Shown here in pieces: positions 12,901 to 25,300 of a DNA stretch of 64,000 nucleotides. The notes below the pieces were generated by a model. It was not told where the DNA came from. It saw only the letters and a program-made list of their open reading frames with translations, and did no database searches. Position 1 is the stretch's first letter. Every line of letters begins with the position of its first letter. Source of the stretch: Lingula anatina (taxonomy: Eukaryota; Brachiopoda; Lingulata; Lingulida; Lingulidae); assembly GCF_001039355.2 (NCBI RefSeq), contig NW_019774458.1:258397-322396 (forward strand). The letters run 5' to 3'. The position numbers and the translations under genes are program-made.

Positions 12901-15900
12901 TGTTGCATATTCAAACAAAGGTGAAGTCTAAATATAATGACACTCTACATATATATGGAGTATTTATACCCAGTATGTATGATAAGTATTCATACTCTGT
13001 ACATTGAAAAGCAGCATGCATGAGACAGGTGTCTGCCCACAGGGGGACTGGGGAGAAGCCATTACATCTAATTTGCACTGCAGCTACTGCATGACGTGCA
13101 TAAATCATACTGGTAGTCTATTATATCTAAGGCATAAATTTTTACAAAATTCAATCTCTTTTGTATTATAGTTCACATGTGTGTGCACGTGAGCATGTGT
13201 GTGTATGTGTATGCAAAAGTCAGTCAATGGAAACAAAGATGAAACAGTAAACATATGTATAGTTTTGCACACTTGTGACCTTTTCAAGCATGTACTGCAG
13301 ATGAAAATGTTTTAAAAAAATCAATTTCTTAAACCATTTCTATTCTTCTTCTAACTAAAAATATCTAGGCATTTTGCTCAATAAATACCTTACAAGAGTA
13401 GCATAGTATGTAGCCAAATGTAAGCTAATAACTCTGTGACAACCATACACATAAACCACTACAACCAACAATTTATCTTAAAGCTATACAAAAGTAGACT
13501 ACCTGTATACAAGTTACAGGCTCAATCTCCATATACCACCAATGTAATTATTTCTGTCCTTTTATCATTTTTTTCAAATAAATGTTTTAAAAGAGTCTAA
13601 GCATTAAGTTAAACTTTTCCATCATTGAGAGTTACCATGTGAATCAAAAATTGTGTCCCACCTACCCTTAAAGGCATACTAACAAAAACATAAACAGCTT
13701 CTTAAGTACCACCACAAAAAGCCTCTTACAAACACAGTATCAGTGCAAATATGTAGTGCTATTGAGACTGACCAAGTTGAGCGATTAAGTACGTGAAGTC
13801 TTTTAGCTTGCAGACTGGCACACACTAATCAAATCAGCTTCAACATTATAGAAACATGTAGTAAAAAGACTGCCTCTAAGACCCCATTCCCAGAGATTAG
13901 ATCGATCTACTTTAGATCGTCCTAACTCCCTGGGGGTTCACGCTAAATAGCTGTCAGCCGAGCGGGCACGAAAGTTAATTACCCCCTTACATCTTGTAGT
14001 AGGCAGGACAGACATTTAAGCCGGATTATCTGACAGTAATCTAGTGAGACTCCCAGAGGGATAGATCAATCTAAAAGCTCTGGGAATAAATACGCCCTAA
14101 AATACCCAAAGACTTACATGTTGGACATGATCAGATTTTTAAGACAACACAGGCACTATTCCAAATAAAACTGCTTTCAACAAGTCTTCAGAACATCTGA
14201 AAATCTATTTCTATTAGAAGAAGCTGTTCCTTTCTTTTGTCCCTTCTTTCCTGGAGGAACCTGGTCTTATACACATGGGCTCAATTTAGTTATGTAGATG
14301 CTTAGATGCTTATGCATGTCATGAAACTGTTCACCTGTCTGTGGTCAGTAACCCAGAGATACTGATCAGAGGAATAATAATATCAATCATACTCTCTGGA
14401 TTCAAAGTCATCATATCAAGTGTGTTAACTGAGCAAAATAAACTTTGAGCCAAGTATTTAGAACATGCAACCACAAGTCAGATATTGTATCAACAAAGTA
14501 CTAAGTGGTGATTCACAAACTTTTAGTAACATTTGTTAACATGTGCTTTACTCATAACCACTTAAGATCTAAATGCCAACCAAAATATGAACATAATACA
14601 AAGATAAGATTTTTCTCATGAAAAGCTATCTCACTTTGCCAAATTCTAATATTTCAATGGTACGAAGTAAGGTTCTGAAAAGTATTTTTCCTTACATAAA
14701 AGTAAAACAAAATTGGAAACTAATATATTTACTTGTGTGAAAATAATACACCATTTACTTCAAAATGAAAATTTGCTACAGATAAAGACTGACAACTTGG
14801 CCATCACTCTCTAAAGGTATGCTCACTTAAAATTTAGGTTGGTCTATAAAGTATTCCCCCTCTTTGCTGGCAGTCTGTTATGATAAACTATCATAGACAG
14901 CACATACAATCTGTCAGTCACATAAAACACACAAAGATAGTAAAGATGTCAGTAGGCTGAAAATAGAGAGAATCCATACCTGCTGCTATTGTAAACTTAG
15001 CTCAAGCAGAGTACCTGCATTGAATGGTGAACTGAAAAGGACTGGACTAATTTCTATGTAAAAGCCCCCTGATGTGCTAAGCAACATTAATGCAAATATA
15101 TTTCAAAACCAATGCACTGCAATTCACACCTTTTTACTGCTTCCAACTGTTCTGCTGTGTAATCTCTTTTATATCCATGTGAATCTTTTAATTTCTCATT
15201 CTCTTTGTTTTCCCTTCCTGAGGAATTAGTCCTATGCCTATGTCTATGTTTTACACCACTGTCTGTTTTATCTTGTGTACAACTAGAATCTGACTCTTCT
15301 TCATTTGCTTGAGCATCACCATTAGCCATATGAAGCTGAGCAAGAAGTTCTGAAAATAAAAGTCAAAGGTGTCAATACTAAAAAATGATACTTCAGCTTG
15401 GTTTTGTTTAAAACAAACATTTATTCTGTTATAAAGATGCCATGTTTTGTAGACTTAGTTATTACAATAAAGTTAGCACCAAACCAAGGCTATAAATGAA
15501 AAAAATGGTCTTATTAAATTATATTGTTTCTTCTGAAGTTCTGAATTCTAATCATATATTAATAGTATTAGAGCTTATCAATCTCATATGGTTGCAATAA
15601 GTTGAAGTCTTATAAAGACCACGGGACTGGGCGGAGTGTAACTCAACCCGGCTATAGCGTATGAGAAGCTGTCCAACCTTTGTCACGTTACGTCAATAAC
15701 TATTCTGCAGTACACCGTACAGTAATGTATTGTAAATGTAATGATGATCATCGCTCCACCGGTTAAAAAAGATGGGGTGCTCTATCTTAACAGCAATCAT
15801 CAAAATACGTACCTTTGGCTTCCTCTGATGGATAAAGCCTTTCAGCTTTGTTAAGGAACTTAACAGCTTTTTCTTTTTCTCCTGTCTTTATGTATTTCCT

Positions 15901-15945
15901 AGCTATCAATATACATTTTACACTCTCATCCTTGTTCCCTTCCAT
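9557..15945 (-). CDS. DNAJB14: DNAJB12/DNAJB14-type ER-membrane J-domain protein
   Basis: Exons on minus: 15945-15813, 15349-15130, 12408-12263, 11871-11734, 11460-11336, 10826-10717, 10102-9939, 9666-9557. They give 381 residues, close to the vertebrate length. The start [16 protein letters not shown] is the family signature, and the N-terminal helix-rich region has [14 protein letters not shown]. The J domain follows at about residues 122-185 with the catalytic HPD at 152-154 ([11 protein letters not shown]). A Gly/Phe region with [12 protein letters not shown] precedes one transmembrane segment at about 256-278. The C-terminal DUF1977-type region has VLYYVKPGF and ends [13 protein letters not shown]. 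Family members recruit Hsc70 at the cytosolic face of the ER for ERAD and membrane-protein quality control. B12 and B14 are vertebrate paralogues, so this may be the single pre-duplication gene. Confidence 0.95.
9887..9916. repeat. (GA)n microsatellite
   Basis: Pure GA tract in the intron between the last two exons of the J-protein gene. Confidence 0.97.
13884..14088 (-). mobile_element. GATCGATCT inverted-repeat element, copy 2
   Basis: About 205 bp in an intron of the J-protein gene. It is the reverse complement of the element at 4952-5166 with scattered substitutions. The termini read TTCCCAGAG..TTAGATCGATCT and its near complement. Two diverged copies in unrelated introns show that the family has moved. 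Confidence 0.82.
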
Positions 15946-16392
15946 CTTGATTCCCCTGACCGGAAGCCATGGAAATTATGAATACTCAATCTGATTGGCT
16001 TAAAAATTTCCAGAGAGTGAGAAATAAAAGGGCATTAACAAGCATTATAAGATTTTTCCAAACGCCAAATGACATTTAAGTGTGCAAACATAATAATCTG
16101 CGTTTGGAAATTGGGTGTCTTTTTTATTTCTTCATTCTTTGGCAGTTTTTAAAGAAAATAAACAAAAATACCTTTGCAGAATTTAACCAATCATAACAGC
16201 CGTCCTTTCTATTGTAGGCATTAACATGCTGACGTTCCTTAGTAAAGCGCCATCTATTGACACATTTGAAAACACAGGTGCAACTCAGGTGTGCGAAACT
16301 GACCTCAAAATTCAAACGGCTGTGGTACGGAGGTATTAGAGGGTTGGAATTTGTGCAAATTAGACCCAAAGCTAACAATTAATGTTACTTCC
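15946..16392. promoter_or_regulatory. Shared divergent upstream region, DNAJB14-like / Ly6
   Basis: 447 bp separate two divergent start codons, so both promoters and 5' UTRs must lie here unless there are distal non-coding exons. No TATA box is evident in a consistent position. The role is inferred from gene orientation only. Confidence 0.5.
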
Positions 16393-17015
16393 ATGTTTAA
16401 AATGAAGAATCAATATTCCAGTGCCATTTTTATTTCAACGATTATTCTCGGACTTCTCGTCAGAAGAGGTAAGTTTTGGAATTAGCAAACTTTATTTTTC
16501 TAAGATGGCGGCAATATGAGTCATAAATTGTAAAAGAATGTTAAATATGTGTGTGGATTTCATATGAAAAGGATGCACCTACCAATAAATGTGTTGTGGT
16601 AGTTGTTTTAATAGGTACATGTACATGCACCAGTCTGTGAATTAACGTCTCATATTTTTCTGTTAAATCTATTAATAAATACGTACAGTCTCTGTAGCAA
16701 GGTACGTGTTTAGCAGACCCTACACAAAGTATTCATTTCCTCCATCACATCTGTGTTGATTATATCGTGTCTAAAAATTTGTAATAATTATATTATTGTG
16801 ATAACACACATTAGTGATCACAAACTAAATCCTCTTATTAAGTATGGGATAATACAACTGAGTCACCTGAGCAATAAAATGCCAGAACACCTTGAGTATC
16901 ATTGAGAGGTGTTTTAGGCATTTGTCATGAGAGGGTACCTGACAATGTATTATTTGACATGCAAACCTACAGAAAATACTCCCATTTCTCCAAAAACACC
17001 CCTAAAAACAATTAA

Positions 17016-17081
<66 letters not shown>

Positions 17082-17871
17082 CCACAGTCACATAACATCT
17101 CTGGGTATGTGTTAATATGTGCTGTTATTTTTTCATTCAAGGTGCTGCTTTAAACTGTTATCAGTGTGACTCTGGCAGCGATCCTGAATGCACAGAAAAC
17201 TTTGATTATGAAAACCCCAGTGGGACATTGGTAGCTACAGAATGTACAGTGGCAGATGCTAAATACTGTGTCAAAACTACAGGAGTGTGGGCAGGTGAGG
17301 TCTTGGTTGGAGAAAAGTGTCCATGATTCCACAACAGCCCTCAAAAATATGGAAAACAAAAAATTAGTCCTTAGAAATTTGCTACATTTCACTTTTATGT
17401 TAAGTAATTGCAACGAAAGGTATCTGCATTTCTTTGAGTATGAAGCTTAAGTATAAAACCAATCACCTTCTCATTTTTCATTACATTTTTGAAATCCAGT
17501 TCTAAAGTCAATTTCTTTTTAGCACATTTGCAAAGGTTATTTAAATTTCGCTTTCCTTTTGTATGCAAGTTTTAGCGACTTTGCCATTTAAAACTGGACC
17601 AGTCAAAGAATTTTTTTTAATTCATTTATTCATAATACTAGACTAGAGGTTTAAATGTCCATGTTATGTTTCAGGTGTTGTGGGCACCACCAGATTCTGT
17701 TCATCACGAGACATGGGCACCCAATGTCAGTACATCACATTCCCAGACCATGAGAGAACCTACAGAGCCTGCATCCACTCCTGTACTACAGACAGTTGTA
17801 ATTCAGCGCCGGGACTGAAAGCAGGCATTTTGTTTGCAGGGATACTCTCTGATTTTTGCCAGATTGCTTAG
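16393..17871 (+). CDS. Ly6/uPAR (three-finger) domain protein, secreted or membrane-anchored
   Basis: Exons 16393-16468, 17142-17294, 17675-17871; 141 residues with phases 1 and 1. The start is MFKMKNQYS (a second ATG lies in frame three codons on). A hydrophobic signal sequence (AIFISTIILGLLV) is followed by the mature region beginning near ALNCYQCD. Ten cysteines follow in LU-domain order, opening CYQC and closing SCTTDSCN, the diagnostic Cys-Asn end. A modest hydrophobic tail (AGILFAGIL) suggests a GPI signal, but it is short and contains an extra Cys, so secretion is also possible. The intron placement, splitting the signal exon from two LU exons, is usual for the family. Orthology within the many invertebrate Ly6 genes cannot be assigned. 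Confidence 0.9.
17017..17079. repeat. (TA)n microsatellite
   Basis: Long TA tract ending about 60 bases upstream of the exon 2 acceptor of the Ly6 gene. Confidence 0.98.
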
Positions 17872-18002
17872 TCACTGAGCTGTTACAGACTACTTAAACT
17901 TTTCCATTGTGAGGAAATTCTCTTGAATCAGCAGTGATGCTGGTTAAATATCTCTACAAAACACCATATCAAATGGTTATTGATGATGGGATCAATTGAT
18001 AT

Positions 18003-18050
18003 TGGACCAGACAATCAATTGATGATGGGATCAATTGATTGTCTGGTCCA
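18003..18050. repeat. 21-bp perfect inverted repeat (hairpin) in the Ly6 3' UTR
   Basis: Arms TGGACCAGACAATCAATTG.. (18003-18023) and its exact complement (18030-18050) are separated by six bases (GATGGG). The inner part GATGGGATCAATTGAT also occurs just upstream at 17985-18000. If transcribed with the Ly6 mRNA it would form a very stable stem-loop. Confidence 0.9.
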
Positions 18051-19043
18051 CTAGACCAACCTATGCATAGGGCAGACCAATATGTTGGATCTCTGCACTT
18101 TTTAAAAACTGTTTATCACACACTGTGAATATGTACAGGAAGTCAATATTTTTGATATAAATAAAATAGCCTGGTGTTGCAAGCAGCAAATTTTCACCGT
18201 TGATTGGATACAAATATGGGTCCCTTCAATGTAGTGACATTGCTCACCAATTATTTCGTAGTTGCTTGTTGAGGGCAAGAGTGCTAGTGGAAATTCAAAA
18301 ATAGAAGAGACTTTAAAATTGCATTTTCTTTTTAAAAAGGTAGTCAAGAATGTTCTACTTGAAAAGGACATTTGCCTCAGTGTATAATCCATGGTAAATT
18401 CTAAATATGTACATATGGTGCAAGCTCCGTTCCATAGAATGTAGATCATTTTTGTATTCTTTTAATATAAATAAATTTTATAAAATTTTGTCCAGTTTTC
18501 CTGATTAGTTAGCATTTAAATACTTCTACTTTACCAAAGTTTTAACCAGGATACAGAATTATGAAGTTTGACATTGAAAGACCCACATTCATAACTTGCG
18601 CCAACATTTTTCAGATAAAAAGGTTGAGCCATCTTCAATTGGTCCCAAAATTGGGTTCTCAAAATTTCTAACAAATCCTCCAACGGTCAACTATCCACCT
18701 TTCTAAAGAACAGCCCTTTTTTTAGATATCTGTTTTACTCTCAACAATATTGCCCAGCACCCACCGATTATCTGAAAAATGGTGACAAGGATCCCCCCCC
18801 CAAGTTCTGAAATCAGACAAACCCTGGGTCATTACTTCCAAACTTTTTCTAACAACTAAAAATCATGTCTGAAATTCTCAAAAATATACTACAAAGTATG
18901 TTTGTCAAATCAATGTGGTCAACTTGGGAATTCAGAATTACATGCAAGATTTATATTGAACTAACAAACAAGCATGTGGCTTTTAATAATAAAAAACTTG
19001 CATAACAAGGAAAAGAAAACGAAAATGAACTTTCTTCCATATG

Positions 19044-19049
19044 TTTATT
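19044..19049 (-). terminator. RPL18 poly(A) signal candidate
   Basis: Minus-strand AATAAA about 105 bases past the RPL18 stop. A closer one (19143-19138) begins about 10 bases after the stop codon and could give an extremely short 3' UTR, typical of ribosomal protein mRNAs. Confidence 0.5.
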
Positions 19050-19152
19050 GTTTACTCTTACAGTGCTGAATTTTTGTCTTCTTTTAAGAAAGGAGTCTTT
19101 TCTTCCACATTTCAGTCTCTTGCCATATATTTTTACATTTATTACAACAGCT

Positions 19153-19711
19153 TTATGCCTTGTAGCCTCTGCTCTTACGGCGACCACGAGCCCTCTCAAA
19201 TTTGCGTCCCTTGGAACGAACAAATGGCCTGAAAAGGAAATATGACATTGGTTAATCTTTTTAAATACCAAGTCCCCACAAAGTACTCCAAGGTTAATGT
19301 ACATTTATGAAATTGGACAGCAGTAAGACAAAATATATGTTTGATCTGCACATAATATGAAAATGTCCATTTCTTCACAAAAAAAATTAACACAACATTG
19401 GTGGCCACCACTCAACACAGATCTTTGTGTATTGCCAATTTGGGTGTGAAATAAAATAAAGTGTAACAGATGTACGGTGTATCTAGTGTTAAATGAAGTA
19501 AAAATGTGGTGCTTGGCAGAGCTCTGCCAGTTGATGTTCACAGTCACTACTGGCAGTGAAGTGTTTAACTACTTCACTAGTTTATCCATTTTCAGGGTAT
19601 CCAATCAATGATGGGTAAACAAATATTTCAGACCATTTTCGGCAGTTCCATTTGACAATTTATTTTGAAATTGTATATATATAACAAAATAGGATGTGTG
19701 GAGTTAGGATG

Positions 19712-19757
<46 letters not shown>

Positions 19758-21965
19758 CCCCATTCGGAACAGTGGACCAACCAGTCCACAGGTCAAGTAA
19801 TATGGCAACCCACTAAAAAGCTTGCCATCTAATCCTCCAACAGACACTGAACAGATTCCATGTGGGGAAGCATTCCAGTGGGTCGGCCATCTTTGACCCA
19901 CGGTCTAGTTCGGACTGTTCTGAATGCTGCCAGTGATGACTTGATAGACCAAGTTCATTGTTGGTGTTACTGCAGTGTGACACAATGTATTAGTGATGGG
20001 GTAAAGAGTGTATAAGGTGTGACATATTATGTTAGTGTTAAGGTAACTTGTTAGGTGTGAAAACTCACTTGGTATGACTGTGTGGCACACCAGTTGCTGG
20101 ACCAAAGTGTTTGCAGGCTTCCCGTGCCTTGCGTGGACCTTGGAAGAAAAAAATAAATCATTCTTTTCATTCTTCACACAATAAAATAACAACATTTAAG
20201 AAAACATTATTAAATATAATAATAAGAAGAAATATTGAAATTTCTCAATAATAAATCATAATTCATAATTCAGTAACAGGGGAAATAGTAAGATCATGAT
20301 AAAAATGTTTTTTTATGTACCGAATGCACAGTCCAGGAAGACACAATCAAGTCTCACCTTGAACCAGTACAGTGTTTTGTCCTTTTGGTGCTTTCAGGGC
20401 CAACTGATCAAATGTGATGATCTCACCACCAGACTTCAGGATCCGTGCACGAGCACCAGAAGTCACATGCAGGGCACACACCTTAGGTAAAAGAAACATA
20501 AATGAATATAAAATGATAGATAATTATGGCACAAGCACTGCTAGATGATGCTTTTGTCCCAAAGGTATCACTTCTCTAAGTAAAATTGGTCTTTTACAAA
20601 ATTAATTAAAAATTCATTTTAAATGATCTTATTTGATGGTAAATAATACATCTTGTTTCACATGACATTATCCATTATCCTTATCAATTGACAATGTGAC
20701 AAAATATTTATTTGACAGCAGATAAACAGCAGTATAGTTACCCTGAGTTTAGGTACTTCCAGAAGGCGCAGGTCATCAGTGATGGTTCCTACACACACAG
20801 CCATCTTGTTATCACGGCCTGGCTTCTTCATCAAACGCACCTTTAAAAAAGAGAGACGAGCAATAAAGAAGCAACTTTAAAAAACATTATTTTTAATTCA
20901 ATAATATTGGCACTTTGTGACAGTTACAAGCATAATTGCAGGAATACTCAGATCTTAGGCAATGGTATGAGTAAATATTAAGAATGTCCTTAAAGCACTA
21001 CAGAGTTAATAATTTAAATTTGCATGAAAACTTACCAGACGTGCAATAGACAGAGGTGGGCGGTTAATCTTGCTCATAAAAAGGCGCTTCAACACCACCT
21101 TATTAAACTTGGCATTGGTTCTGCGCGCTAGAAATCTATAGAGCTAAAACAGAAAAGAAGAATAGTTATTGAAAATGTTCCTCAATTTATAATTAGTAAA
21201 ATAACAACCATTCACAAAGTAGATATATATTTTACGAAATTCCAATGACAGGTTAAATGAACTATATTTTTGGAGGGGGGGGGGCAAAAAGAGTTCACTG
21301 TTTGAAGTATACTTTTTTATATAATCATTTGAAGCTCTGCAATAGCTAACTGAATGTTAAGAAAACTTTTCTACAACGAACATTTAGGAACTGGTCAATT
21401 AAGAATCTCTCATACTTGCAGACAACAGAAATAAGTATGTATAATACAGTCGTTATGCAAACAGTAACGAAGGGAGAGCTGAATGTACAAGTTTAAAAAG
21501 TATCCTAGCGTAAAGTGGCTGAACTGTTACAAGAATGAACTGCACTTGATTCATATGAAGTGACGTTGATCCAAAACACCAACACATCTGCAACGTAGAC
21601 ACCATTTCATTTGCAGCTCTTCTTAAACATCCCATAAAATTTAAGGGACGGAAAGGACCTGAAAGGTGTTATACACAAATTTATGTTCAAAACGTGCATG
21701 ATTTCTTTAACGTTCAAACCTGACAGTTCGTGAGGACACCAAAGACTTACCTTCACCAAGAGCCGAAGGTAAATATCTTGACTCTTCGGCTCCTTTCTAT
21801 GCACCTTTCTGTCATACTTGTGGTTTATGTCAACACCCTATGTATTAAAATACAAAATATCATTATCACTTAATCTAAACACATTCAAAATAAAAGTGAA
21901 CTCAAAGTGATGAGGTAGATATAAATCGATTCTTTTTTATGTTAAGTGTACTTATCACCCACCAT
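19153..21965 (-). CDS. RPL18: Large-subunit ribosomal protein eL18
   Basis: Exons on minus: 21965-21963 (the ATG alone), 21837-21751, 21143-21036, 20840-20742, 20481-20358, 20138-20069, 19228-19153. They give 188 residues, the same length as the human protein, with almost every block recognisable: [67 protein letters not shown] and the basic tail [19 protein letters not shown]. The protein sits in the 60S subunit. The first coding exon is just the start codon followed by donor gtgggt. A 5'-terminal oligopyrimidine tract lies directly upstream, indicating growth-dependent translational control. The gene is head-to-head with a sphingosine kinase. Identification is essentially certain. Confidence 0.98.
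19718..19756. repeat. (TA)n microsatellite
   Basis: TA tract in the last intron of RPL18. Confidence 0.98.
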
Positions 21966-22301
21966 GTTGGATGGTGTTGGAAAAAGGAAGTTTCATGGGT
22001 GGTGGATTGTGGGATATAAAGCGCCATCTACATCCTCTGGCAAAACTAGATAATAATCACATGAATGTGTGAGTGTTACAATGTTGTTGGTCGTCAATAT
22101 CATTTGACTAATGCGTGTTAGTATGTGTTGTGAATGTATTAGAGTTTGTTATGCACATTAAGCCATGATGCTGATTTCTTTGGCATAGATCCTAAGAATT
22201 TGGGTGATCTGAAACGAGCGGAGAAGTTCAGGAGAGGGCAGATAGTTACCGGTGACGGTGTATCAAGGTGTGGGGCCGTACAGTGGAACTTAATATTGAC
22301 C
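21966..22301. promoter_or_regulatory. Shared divergent upstream region, RPL18 / sphingosine kinase
   Basis: 336 bp between opposing start codons. It holds the RPL18 TOP start near 21990 and, on plus, short upstream ORFs before the kinase ATG: one starts at 22151 and another at an ATGATG near 22165, both stopping within about ten codons. Confidence 0.55.
21979..21990 (-). promoter_or_regulatory. 5' TOP tract and probable transcription start of RPL18
   Basis: Minus strand reads CTTCCTTTTTCC 13 bases upstream of the ATG. A C followed by an unbroken pyrimidine run at the expected distance is the classic 5' TOP start of ribosomal protein mRNAs, so transcription probably begins at about 21990. Confidence 0.75.
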
Positions 22302-25300
22302 ATGAATGCCGCAAGCAATACAAGCAATGGTGGGGCGTTGACTGAAAGTCCTTTACGCGAAGGTCAATTTCGAATACATCCTAAAAACACAACTTACAAA
22401 GTGTATTTATTCACAAATGAACTTCGATGCATTCCAGTCAAAAAGGGGGACGCACAGAAGAAGTCGCTTTCTTTTTCTTTTGATGATGTAATAGGTTGTC
22501 ACTGCATGAGGGGCAGAGGTGAGAGAAACTCCACAGATGCATATTTTTGTTTGTACTCATACCCGACCAAGAGAAAAACATTTGGAGGAGCATTTGTAAG
22601 AAAGAGGCATGACATAGCATTTGTTGTGGATGTACATAACTCTTATCAAGAAAATTTAGAAGCTGCAGAGGAGTGGAGGGTTGCTATTCTTACATGTTTA
22701 AAAAGAGGTATGAGTGTGAAAAACTGTGTTGTGTTATATATATGTTTTTTGTCTTTACGTACTCCAATATTTTTAATAAATTATTCTTACTGTTCAAAAA
22801 TAATCTAATAGCATTCTTGGTCAGCAAATCTTAGATCTGTTTCATTTACTTAATTTAGTGTTCTCAATTTTTTTAACTGGAATCCCATAAAGTAAAAAAG
22901 CCAGACTCCCTTGCCTTATTTTTTCCACACACTGATGTGATTATGTGACTTGGTTTGATATAATGTAAACCGGTGCATCATACAGCACAAATGTTATTGA
23001 TTATTTTTTGGACTCTATCCTTTTTTCATATGTGGGGCAGTACTTGTATCATGCGTTCAAAGTTCAGAAAACCAACCTTGAAATCAAAAGAGTCCATGTA
23101 AATGCCTTCCTAGAAAAAAAAGTGGAAACGTAGATTTAGCTACAGTTGCATATCCGTTGTACAAATTACTAAATGAATAAATCATAAGGTTTAGGGGTTA
23201 ACATACAGTTGCAGATATGTAGGGTAGTAGATCATGTGATCAGATGCCCAGATTTTACCCCTGGTCAGTACAGAATGCCTGTTATCAGTGCATTGTCCTC
23301 GGGCACTGCATATCACACCATGCATCATCACTGTGAAGTAATGTAGACTTTATAACAGTAATACTGATACATGGGTGTCATATGTGAAGGAATTATGTTT
23401 ATTTATTCAGTAGCACTAACAAAACCAAGGATGATGCATTGGCACCCATTTCCAGAACGTGTGCATTATTTAGGACACCTAAAATTATTTTTAGGATGTA
23501 AACTGAAACAATCAATGCAGTTGTTTATCCTCTTTGCTGCTGCAATATATTTATGTCAGCTTTTCTGTGTCAAGCTCAATAAAATAGGATATTTAGTTGT
23601 TTTAGAACATTTGCTGACTAAGCATCAGCTGACTTTTTTTAATTGGTGGATTGGGTTCTTGGTAATGGTATTTCTTGTATAATTGAAGTGAGTATTACAT
23701 ATTATTTCCTCCAGGTTTTCTTAATGGTGATGTTTTTATTTTTCCTTCTAGCCATGGATGTTGACATCACTCCCAGGGCCAGGAAGGTTTTGGTGTTTGT
23801 TAACCCTTTCAGTGGCCCTGGAAAAGCACTAGACATCTATCAGAAGAGAGTAGTGCCCACCTTGGCTGAGTTAGACTTGAATTTCCACCTTATTATAACA
23901 GGTAATGCATTGTTTGTAATGTATACCTTTATCAGCTTATTATTTTGTGAAATATTACATATATCAAGTACATACAGATGCTGGTTTGTTTTCTTTTCTT
24001 AAATAGTAATGCAAATAAATAATTGAAAAGGAATAAATGTAATGGGGGTATGGTAATGCTGGTAAATCATTTAACAAATAATGCAGTGAGAAAAAATCAT
24101 AAAAAAAAGAATCAGTATGGCTTTCATGTTACAATGAGGCCCATTAAACAGCTGATTCATATAAAGACTTAAGATTAATGGTAAAGGTATTCCAGTTCAG
24201 CACTCTGCAGCTAATAGTCATTGTTAAACATTTAATCTAGGCCAGACCAAAGCACTAAAGATGAAAAAACTATTGTTTGTTTATTGGAATTATGCTAGTG
24301 TATTATTTGAGCTGCTTTGATGCTTTTGCATGTTTAGTAATCCCTATTTTCAACAAACCCAATGTTCTGGGGGACACATGCAGAATAAGAATGTACCACA
24401 GTATGTGTTAGAGAGTCATATAAGTGATTTAGTTACCACAAAATACAATTTATATGTAAGCTTAGCCCATTACCTTTACTCCTGGGATTGATGGGAGCTA
24501 AAAATCTAATTAAAAGGAAGAATGGTCCTTACCCTATTCAAAATAACTTTTACTACAGGAGAGGGAAGCAAATAAGATATGGGTAGTTGTCAGTTGTAAT
24601 TAGTCAATTTAAATTGGAATTAAAGGAGTCTACAAAATGAGGACTGTCTGTTTTGTAATCACTACCAGGTGCCATATCATGTAATCAAATCCTGTGCAAA
24701 TTGTCACTATGTGACACTGCTGATGACGAGACATTAAGTCACCTGAAGAAGGCTTTGTGATAAGGTCAAAATGTTGTCACATCCGTTTCAAAATGTACAG
24801 TCTATTTTAAGAGTCAGTTTCATTTCTAGTGTTATCTTCCTTTATTGAATATTTTTGTAAGCTTGCCTGAGCAGATTGGCGTCCACTTTTTTCCATGTTT
24901 TGACGGGACAATAATATACTTCTGCTGAGCATCTCACTGTTTAGTGATACCTCTGTGATATGATAACATAATTTAGCTGATACTTAGGTGAAGAGATACT
25001 TAATTAATTTTTAATTTATTTTTCATTCCTTTACACTGGGTATACATCTGCTATAATTTATGCATAGTTCTGTCTTCAGAATACATGTAAATTAATCAAG
25101 AGTTGTGTTAAGCTAAGGCAAAAGCCATGCATGACTTACAAAAGAGGATGTAAAAGCACTATTTACATTTTAATTTATCATTTGACCTCTGCTAAAAAAA
25201 AACCAACAGTGTTACATTTTTCAATTGACTATTTGAGCGAGTAGCTTTCAAGAGTCATGGGCAGCTTAAAATCTTCTTGCCCAAGTTAATGCATTATATG

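Larger units (their letters stand above)
17872..19152. other. 3' UTRs of the convergent Ly6 and RPL18 genes
   Basis: Contains plus-strand AATAAA at 18160-18165 and 18470-18475 for the Ly6 gene, and minus-strand AATAAA at 19143-19138 and 19049-19044 for RPL18. A strong hairpin lies at 18003-18050. No other gene is visible in 18500-19030. Confidence 0.6.

Noticed and set aside
16927-17115. Open frame coding a YIYIYI run; a similar one on minus at 19704-19901
   Set aside because: Produced by (TA)n microsatellites; no splice or family support.
19229-21750. Intronic snoRNA genes in RPL18
   Set aside because: Looked for paired C (RTGATGA) and D (CTGA) boxes with terminal stems on minus in these introns and found no convincing set.
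24709-24782. Possible hammerhead ribozyme because of CTGATGA
   Set aside because: The second core (GAAA) is not in place and the complementary arms pair in the wrong arrangement for a hammerhead.
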